This document shows positions 5,748 through 9,807 of a stretch of DNA of 9,807 bases, one piece after another. Positions within the stretch are counted from its first letter, which is position 1. Every line of letters begins with the position of its first letter. Both the position numbers and the translations under genes were made by a program. The notes under the pieces were generated by a model. That model made no database searches. It was not told the origin of the DNA and was given only the letters and a program-made list of their open reading frames with translations. Source of the DNA: an uncultured Oscillospiraceae bacterium (GTDB taxonomy: Bacteria; Bacillota; Clostridia; Oscillospirales; Ruminococcaceae); contig CAKSPC010000066.1 in NCBI GenBank assembly GCA_934481445.1, positions 1-9,807 on the forward strand, written 5' to 3'.

Positions 5748-6052
5748 TATGCGTTGATAGCTTCGATTCTTACCTGGCTGTACGGCTGTCTGTGACCCAT
5801 TTTTCTCTTAGAGCTCTTCTTGGGCTTGTAAGTGAAAACTGTGATCTTCTTAGCCTTGCCATTCTTCAGGAGAGTAGCCTTTACGGAAGCGCCGTCTACA
5901 TAAGGAGCGCCAACGGTCACGCCGTCATCCTTGCCTACCATGATAACCTTGTCGAATGTAACTTCGCCCTCGGCCTCAAGCTTCTCGATGAAGAGGATGT
6001 CGCCCTCCTTGACCTGATACTGCTTTCCGCCTGTTTCGATTACTGCGTACAT
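5747..6052 (-). CDS. rplU: 50S ribosomal protein L21
   Basis: A 101-residue protein with the full L21 pattern: [18 protein letters not shown] at the start, [20 protein letters not shown] in the middle, and the basic [20 protein letters not shown] segment that binds 23S rRNA. It is an early-binding protein of the 50S subunit. GAGG lies about 8 nt before the ATG. It is the first gene of the minus-strand array and is driven by a perfect-consensus promoter about 85 nt upstream, leaving an untranslated leader of roughly 80 nt. The stop codon overlaps the start of prp. Confidence 0.98.
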   Translation of the reverse strand: MYAVIETGGKQYQVKEGDILFIEKLEAEGEVTFDKVIMVGKDDGVTVGAPYVDGASVKATLLKNGKAKKITVFTYKPKKSSKRKMGHRQPYSQVRIEAINA

Positions 6053-6132
6053 ATTTTTTACCTCATTTTATCAGACTCGCTGCGTCGGGGCGGTTTTCTT
6101 CAAACACTTACAATACACCCTGCACATGCGGC
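6053..6132 (-). promoter_or_regulatory. rplU 5' leader, candidate L21 autoregulatory leader
   Basis: The promoter at 6139-6167 places transcription start near 6132, giving an ~80-nt leader. An RNA motif called the L21 leader is known upstream of rplU in Bacillota and is thought to let L21 control its own operon. This leader has the right place and size, with GC-rich segments (CCGCCCCGACGCAGCGAG region) just before the ribosome binding site that could fold. I cannot match it to the known consensus by eye, so the assignment rests on position. Confidence 0.4.
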
Positions 6133-6138
6133 TCTATT

Positions 6139-6167
6139 ATTATATCACACCTAAACGGCTTTGTCAA
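6139..6167 (-). promoter_or_regulatory. Sigma-A promoter of the rplU operon
   Basis: On the minus strand: TTGACA (6162-6167), a 17-nt spacer, TATAAT (6139-6144), with an extended -10 (TGTGA directly upstream). All six bases of both boxes match consensus, as expected for a ribosomal protein operon. Confidence 0.93.
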
Positions 6168-6290
6168 GGGCTTTGTGCGGTTTTTTTGTGTTTTGTACGC
6201 TATGCTTAATTTAAATCGGATACAGCACATATTTTATAGAAACTAACACAAAAAAGGCTTGATGAATTGTCCTTGACGGCGATATTATGA
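6168..6290. other. Spacer between tRNA-Leu terminator and rplU promoter, nothing recognised
   Basis: An AT-rich stretch with no credible open frame. It contains A/T runs with a loose inverted repeat (TTTTTTGTGTT near 6180-6191, AACACAAAAAA near 6244-6255), which is low-complexity and separated by about 50 nt. An AT-rich upstream segment could serve as an UP element for the rplU promoter. Confidence 0.5.
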
Positions 6291-6324
6291 ATAAAAAAAG
6301 AACCGTTCAATTTGAACGGTTCTT
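6291..6324 (-). terminator. Rho-independent terminator of tRNA-Leu
   Basis: On the minus strand AAGAACCGTTCAA pairs with TTGAACGGTTCTT around a minimal loop and is followed by a run of seven T residues. It begins directly after the encoded CCA of tRNA-Leu. Confidence 0.92.
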
Positions 6325-6409
6325 TGGTGCGAGTGACGGGACTTGAACCCGTACGTCGTACAACACACGCACCTCAAACGTGCCTGTCTGCCTATTCCAG
6401 CACACTCGC
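6325..6409 (-). tRNA. tRNA-Leu (anticodon GAG)
   Basis: An 85-nt class II tRNA. The acceptor strands are GCGAGTG and CACTCGC, with discriminator A and encoded CCA at the 3' end. The anticodon stem CACGT/GCGTG surrounds the loop TTGAGGT, giving anticodon GAG. A long variable arm of about 14 nt, typical of leucine tRNA, precedes the T arm ACGGG/CCCGT with loop TTCAAGT. It reads CUC and CUU codons. It stands alone with its own promoter and terminator. Confidence 0.96.
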
Positions 6410-6446
6410 ATAAGATATTTTGTCATTCATTCCTGACGACTTGTAT

Positions 6447-6475
6447 ATTATATCACACCGATTTGATTTTGTCAA
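6447..6475 (-). promoter_or_regulatory. Sigma-A promoter of tRNA-Leu
   Basis: On the minus strand: TTGACA (6470-6475), a 17-nt spacer, TATAAT (6447-6452) with an extended -10. Start is predicted near 6440, about 30 nt before the mature tRNA. The block GGTGTGATATAATA is shared, at the same register, with the rplU promoter. Confidence 0.93.
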
Positions 6476-6582
6476 TAGCTTTTTTCAAATTTTTTTATTT
6501 TTCTGCGAACAGAAAATTAAAATAAAGAAAAATCCGTTTCAGCAAAGGCTTATACACATTATAAATAACAAACGGAATGTAC

Positions 6583-6611
6583 TGGACAACCCGCTGATTT
6601 TGGAGTATAAT
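6583..6611 (+). promoter_or_regulatory. Sigma-A promoter of the RNA methyltransferase gene
   Basis: TGGACA (6583-6588), 17 nt, TATAAT (6606-6611). Transcription would start near 6618, giving a leader of about 24 nt that contains the ribosome binding site GAGGAGGAG (6628-6636). It diverges from the tRNA-Leu promoter about 110 nt away. A second TATAAT at 6617-6622 lacks a good -35. Confidence 0.75.
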
Positions 6612-6641
6612 AGGTATATAATCTTGCGAGGAGGAGCAGCA

Positions 6642-7469
6642 ATGCCAAAAATCATCCAAATAGACAGCTTAGAGCATGAAGGCACGGAGGTTTTTTCCAA
6701 GCTAACCGAGGCGCAGCTCAGAAACAGGCTGGAAAAGGAAAAGGGCATTTTCATCGCCGAAAGTCCCAAGGTCATAAAAGTTGCACTTGAAAGTGGATTT
6801 GAACCCATTTCTCTTTTAATGAACATGGACACGAATGACGCGGAAACAAAGGAGCTTCTTCCTTTGTTTGATAAATACGGGGATATCCCGCTTTATTCCG
6901 CCGACAGCGGCGTTTTCTCGGGGCTGACGGGCTATCTTCTTACGAGGGGAATTCTCTGTGCAATGCGCCGTCCGATTCTTCCCGAATTTAAATCGATATG
7001 CGTAAATGCTGGCAGAATCGCTGTGCTGGATAATATTGCCGACGCTGTAAATGTCGGCGCGATTTTCCGTTCGGCGGCAGCGCTGGGGATGGACGCGGTG
7101 CTGCTGACTTCCGACTGCTGTGACCCGTTCAACAGGCGCGCCCTGCGGGTGAGCATGGGCACTGTTCTACAGATTCCGTGGGCGTACATCGAAGCCGACG
7201 CGGCGGAGGCTTATCCGAAACAATTGAACGCGCTCGAATTTAAAACCGCGGCGATGGCGCTTACGGATAAATCGGTAAGCATCGACGACAAAAATCTTTG
7301 CACGGAGGAAAAGCTTGCGATAATTCTCGGTTCGGAGGGGCACGGACTTCCCGCGGCGACTATCTCAGCCTGCGACTATACGGTGAAAATTCCCATGTTT
7401 TACGGCGTTGATTCGCTAAACGTTGCGGCGGCAAGCGCCGTTGCATTCTGGGAGCTTCGGAAACGATAA
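6642..7469 (+). CDS. SpoU/TrmH-family RNA 2'-O-methyltransferase
   Basis: A 275-residue protein. An N-terminal substrate-binding region (about 1-110) contains LRNRLEKEKGIFIAESPKVI, the type found in 23S rRNA 2'-O-ribose methyltransferases. The C-terminal SPOUT (knotted) domain has motif 1 NVGAIFR (137-143), motif 2 LGSEGHGL (229-236) and motif 3 IPM with SLNVAAA (250-264). It transfers a methyl group from SAM to a ribose 2'-OH of rRNA or tRNA; the exact target cannot be read from the sequence. The start at 6642 is chosen because GAGGAGGAG lies just upstream and a promoter ends at 6611. The frame is open back to 6420, but that part is AT-rich and crosses the promoter. It is monocistronic and convergent with the aminotransferase gene. 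Confidence 0.92.
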   Translation: MPKIIQIDSLEHEGTEVFSKLTEAQLRNRLEKEKGIFIAESPKVIKVALESGFEPISLLMNMDTNDAETKELLPLFDKYGDIPLYSADSGVFSGLTGYLLTRGILCAMRRPILPEFKSICVNAGRIAVLDNIADAVNVGAIFRSAAALGMDAVLLTSDCCDPFNRRALRVSMGTVLQIPWAYIEADAAEAYPKQLNALEFKTAAMALTDKSVSIDDKNLCTEEKLAIILGSEGHGLPAATISACDYTVKIPMFYGVDSLNVAAASAVAFWELRKR

Positions 7470-7488
7470 TTGAATTATTCAAAAAACA

Positions 7489-7523
7489 GACCCGCTCGCG
7501 GATAAACGAGCGGGTCGATTTTT
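7489..7523. terminator. Bidirectional terminator between convergent genes
   Basis: GACCCGCTCG (7489-7498) and CGAGCGGGTC (7507-7516) form a perfect 10-bp stem with an 8-nt loop. On the plus strand it is followed by GATTTTTGTG. On the minus strand it is followed by TGTTTTTTG. It therefore serves both the RNA methyltransferase gene and the aminotransferase gene. Confidence 0.92.
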
Positions 7524-7536
7524 GTGTTGAAATAAA

Positions 7537-8814
7537 TCAGTCTGCAAGAAGCTTTTCAACGCTTGCAAGCTTTACGCACACGCAGAAAACTTCCATTGCC
7601 GCGCGGAGTTCTTCGACTGTCGGGAATGTGGGCGCGATACGGATGTTCTTGTCCTTGGGATCCTTGCCATAGGGGTAGGTCGCGCCGGCGCCCGTCATAA
7701 CAACGCCTGCTTCCTTTGCAAGGGAAACTATGCGCTTTGCCGTGCCGTCGAAGCCGTCAAAGCTGATGAAGTAGCCGCCCTTGGGGCTCTTCCAGCTTCC
7801 TGCGCCTACGGGAGCGATCTCCTTGTCAAGTATCTCAAGAACTGCCTCGAACTTGGGACGGATTATTGCAGCGTGGCGCTTCATCTGCTCCTTTATGCCG
7901 TCGGCGTTCTTGAAGAATCTTACATGGCGGAGCTGATTGAGCTTGTCAAAACCTATGGTCTGATATGTCATCTGGCTCTTTACGAAGTCGATGTTAGCCT
8001 TGCTTGCTGCCATAACTGCAAGACCGCTGCCGGGGAAGGATATCTTGGATGTGGATGTGAACTCGAATACCATATCGGGATTGCCCGCCTTTGCACACTC
8101 GTCGATGATATTGAGAAGTGTGTCGTGGTCGTCGGAGAGGTGGTGAACGCAGTATGCGTTATCCCAGAAAATGCGGAAGTCCTTTGCAGCGGGCTTGAGA
8201 GCCGCCATGCGCTTTACGACTTCGTCGGAGTAGGTAAGACCCGTGGGGTTGGAGTACATCGGAACGCACCAGATGCCCTTTATGGATTCATCGGAAGCGA
8301 CAAGGCGCTCGACTTCGTCCATATCGGGACCGTCTTCCTTGTACTCAACATTTATCATCTCAATGCCCAGCGACTGGCAGATAGCAAAATGTCTGTCGTA
8401 GCCGGGAACGGGGCAGAGGAACTTTACCTTGTCATACTTGCACCAGGGTTTCTCGCTGCCGAGAACGCCGAGCTGAAGCGCGCGGATGATGGTGTCGTAC
8501 ATAAGCTGAAGGGATGCGTTGCCGCCGACGATTATGTTTTCGGGCTTAACGTCCAGCATTTCCGCGAACATTGCCTTTGCCTCGGGGATACCGTCGAGGA
8601 CGCCGTAGTTTCGGCAGTCCATTCCGCCCTCGGTCTTGTAGTCGTCGGTGCCGAGAATGGTCATCATATCCTTGGTGAGGTCAAGCTGCACGGGTGCGGG
8701 TTTTCCGCGGGACATATCAAGCTTCAGACCCTTTGCCTTGTGTTCGTTGTACGCCTTTTCAAGCTGTGCCTTTTCTGCGGCAAGCTGCTCCTTTGTCATC
8801 TGTGTATAAAGCAT
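7537..8814 (-). CDS. Aspartate aminotransferase, class Ic (PLP-dependent)
   Basis: A 425-residue fold-type I aminotransferase. Visible features are DMSRGKPAP (33-41) near the N-terminus, GGNASLQLM (97-105) in the phosphate-binding region, YSNPTG (187-192) with the cofactor-contacting asparagine, WDNAY (217-221) with the aspartate that contacts the pyridine nitrogen and the tyrosine, STSKISFPGSG (254-264) with the PLP lysine K257, and NIRIAPTFP near the C-terminus with the substrate-carboxylate arginine. The N-terminal pattern and STSK context fit the class Ic aspartate aminotransferases (Pfam PF12897 type) found in many Clostridia and Actinobacteria. It would interconvert aspartate and oxaloacetate with glutamate and 2-oxoglutarate. 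AAAGGA precedes the ATG by about 11 nt, a slightly long spacing. It has its own promoter and stands alone. Confidence 0.93.
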   Translation of the reverse strand: MLYTQMTKEQLAAEKAQLEKAYNEHKAKGLKLDMSRGKPAPVQLDLTKDMMTILGTDDYKTEGGMDCRNYGVLDGIPEAKAMFAEMLDVKPENIIVGGNASLQLMYDTIIRALQLGVLGSEKPWCKYDKVKFLCPVPGYDRHFAICQSLGIEMINVEYKEDGPDMDEVERLVASDESIKGIWCVPMYSNPTGLTYSDEVVKRMAALKPAAKDFRIFWDNAYCVHHLSDDHDTLLNIIDECAKAGNPDMVFEFTSTSKISFPGSGLAVMAASKANIDFVKSQMTYQTIGFDKLNQLRHVRFFKNADGIKEQMKRHAAIIRPKFEAVLEILDKEIAPVGAGSWKSPKGGYFISFDGFDGTAKRIVSLAKEAGVVMTGAGATYPYGKDPKDKNIRIAPTFPTVEELRAAMEVFCVCVKLASVEKLLAD

Positions 8815-8870
8815 TGTTCCATAGTTCCTTTCCGTAATTGCGGCATTGCTCCGCTTTCTTTCTGCATTTC

Positions 8871-8899
8871 ATTATAACATAGCAATTTTGCTTTTGCAA
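8871..8899 (-). promoter_or_regulatory. Sigma-A promoter of the aminotransferase gene
   Basis: On the minus strand: TTGCAA (8894-8899), 17 nt, TATAAT (8871-8876). Transcription would start near 8864, leaving a leader of about 50 nt. The -35 box lies inside an inverted repeat. Confidence 0.8.
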
Positions 8900-8923
8900 G
8901 TGCTTTTTGCACTTCTTGCAAAA
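8892..8923. repeat. Imperfect inverted repeat over the aminotransferase -35, possible operator
   Basis: TTTTGCAAGTGC (8892-8903) and GCACTTCTTGCAAAA (8909-8923) pair around a TTTTT centre with a 3-nt bulge. The left arm contains the -35 box. TTGCA occurs three times (8894, 8907, 8916) and TTTTGC is repeated in tandem at 8886-8897. The layout suits a repressor or activator site. The protein that would bind is not visible here. Confidence 0.4.
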
Positions 8924-8952
8924 TAAAAATTCATTTTCGGGAAAATGACAAA

Positions 8953-9006
8953 TAAAACACCGCCGCGTCGTCTGTAATTGAGCATTTTACAGAGCGCGGC
9001 GGCTGT
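8953..9006 (-). terminator. Rho-independent terminator of the MATE transporter gene
   Basis: CCGCCGCG...TCTGTAA (8960-8977) pairs with TTACAGA...CGCGGCGG (8987-9002), interrupted by a small asymmetric internal loop. On the minus strand it is followed by TGTTTTATTT. It lies about 14 nt beyond the transporter stop codon. Confidence 0.85.
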
Positions 9007-9016
9007 TTTATAAATT

Positions 9017-9807
9017 TCATACTGCTTTTTTATGCTTTTTTGAGAACTGCGCGAAATAATCCGCTTCACGCTTTTTCAGCCTGTGCCATACTATTGTAAA
9101 GCATATTATGTGCACCAGCAGGGTTACTATCCATGTTATCGGGTAGGACACATACACGGTGAAAACATTGTGGTATTCCTCCATCTGAAACACGGTGGCT
9201 ATCCACAGTATTCTTAATCCGCAGGCGCCCGCGAGGGAAACTATCATCGGCAGAACCGAGTATCCCAGTCCGCGCATCATTCCCACCATAACATCCATTA
9301 TGCCGCAGAGGAAATATGTCGTGGAGATAACGCTCATGCGGTCTATGCCAGCGTCTATCGCGGCGGGAGTGCTCGTGTAAATGCTGAGCAGGGGACGGCC
9401 GAGGGCGAACGCCGCCCAGCCGAGGATAAGCCCCGTTGCAACTACGCAGAACTGCGCACAGAAAAGTATGCGCGGTATCCTTTCAAACTTCCGTGCGCCG
9501 ACGTGCTGCCCCGTGAATGATATAGCCGCCTGATAGAACGAGTTCATCGCAATGTAGATAAATCCCTCAATGTTCGCCGCGGCGGAGTTTCCCGCAACAA
9601 CGATGTCGCCGAAAAGGTTTATGGACGACTGTATAACAACGTTCGACAGCGCGAATACCACGCCCTGAAATCCCGCGGGAATGCCCACGCGGAGTATCTC
9701 TCCGAGATTTTTTCCGTCTATGTGCAGCTTCCTTATATTAAGATGTATGCCGCCCTGTTCGTGGATAAGGCAGCGCACCACCAGCACCGCCGAAACGGAT
9801 TCGGAGA
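9017..9807 (-). CDS. MATE family efflux transporter, C-terminal half (partial)
   Basis: The frame is open to the right edge, so the start lies outside the window; 263 residues are visible. About six hydrophobic segments are present, the second half of a 12-helix MATE protein (full length usually 440-460). Family features include RVGIPAGFQGVVFALSNVV near the start of the bundle, ANIEGFIYIAMNSFYQA, SFTGQHVGARKFER (the conserved GQ..GA loop) and MRGLGYSVLPMIVSLAG. The end is basic (KKHKKAV). MATE proteins export cationic drugs, dyes or metabolites in exchange for Na+ or H+; the substrate cannot be told. The GTG at 9785-9787 is not taken as a start, because codons upstream continue the membrane protein. 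The gene is the last in its transcript, followed by a strong terminator. Confidence 0.93.
   Translation of the reverse strand, partial: SESVSAVLVVRCLIHEQGGIHLNIRKLHIDGKNLGEILRVGIPAGFQGVVFALSNVVIQSSINLFGDIVVAGNSAAANIEGFIYIAMNSFYQAAISFTGQHVGARKFERIPRILFCAQFCVVATGLILGWAAFALGRPLLSIYTSTPAAIDAGIDRMSVISTTYFLCGIMDVMVGMMRGLGYSVLPMIVSLAGACGLRILWIATVFQMEEYHNVFTVYVSYPITWIVTLLVHIICFTIVWHRLKKREADYFAQFSKKHKKAV

Noticed and set aside
6499..6516. TTTTCTG/CAGAAAA hairpin between the divergent promoters
   Set aside because: It is a short AT-rich stem with no gene ending into it and no clear relation to either promoter.
6550..6558. TTATACACA, a DnaA-box-like sequence
   Set aside because: It is a single copy in an AT-rich promoter region, without a cluster of boxes or dnaA/dnaN genes, so no origin is claimed.
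6420..6641. Upstream extension of the RNA methyltransferase frame
   Set aside because: The extension crosses the promoter at 6583-6611 and AT-rich spacer. A strong ribosome binding site supports the ATG at 6642.
7873..8877. A 334-codon open frame on the plus strand opposite the aminotransferase
   Set aside because: It is a shadow of the aminotransferase frame. It is cysteine- and valine-rich with no family signature, and it crosses the aminotransferase promoter.
9785..9787. GTG as the start of the MATE transporter
   Set aside because: The frame stays open to the window edge and only the C-terminal half of a MATE protein is present, so the real start is outside.
1..9807. CRISPR array, toxin-antitoxin pair, defence island or new multi-gene system
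   Set aside because: No regularly spaced repeats and no such gene pairs were seen. All complete genes outside the recombinase relic belong to known families.

Overview
The window looks like a chromosomal segment of a Gram-positive Bacillota genome, most likely a Clostridia member of the Ruminococcus/Oscillospiraceae kind. The evidence is the rplU-prp-rpmA-obg cluster with a Prp-cleavable L27 extension, a Mini-ribonuclease III, a YitT-family membrane protein, a class Ic aspartate aminotransferase, and strong consensus sigma-A promoters in AT-rich spacers. The genus is inferred from gene content and style, not from a database match.

Layout. Positions 1-120 hold the end of a tRNA-Asn(GUU) gene (its first base lies outside the window) and a perfect-stem terminator. 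Positions 156-812 hold an AT-rich relic of a mobile element on the minus strand. It reads as the N-terminal part of a tyrosine recombinase joined in frame to part of a large serine recombinase, then an in-frame stop, then the serine recombinase C-terminus. A perfect 11-bp inverted repeat just upstream would hide the ribosome binding site of this reading frame. Positions 900-6167 are one long minus-strand array, in transcription order: L21 (rplU), the L27-processing protease Prp, L27 (rpmA), the GTPase Obg, a methyltransferase-like protein with a damaged SAM-binding loop, Mini-RNase III, a YitT-type membrane protein, and a YebC/TACO1 protein. Nearly all of it serves ribosome assembly, rRNA processing or translation.

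Positions 6291-6475 hold tRNA-Leu(GAG) on the minus strand with its own promoter and terminator. Diverging from it on the plus strand (6642-7469) is a SpoU/TrmH-family RNA methyltransferase. A bidirectional terminator separates it from a convergent class Ic aspartate aminotransferase (7537-8814), whose promoter overlaps an inverted repeat that may be an operator. The right end (9017-9807) is the C-terminal half of a MATE transporter that runs out of the window, followed on its own strand by a strong terminator.

Most of the window is ordinary core genome. I see no CRISPR array, defence island or clearly new multi-gene system. The places most worth a second look are the chimeric recombinase relic with its hidden ribosome binding site, the degenerate methyltransferase inside the ribosome-assembly operon, and the two near-identical perfect promoters driving rplU and tRNA-Leu.
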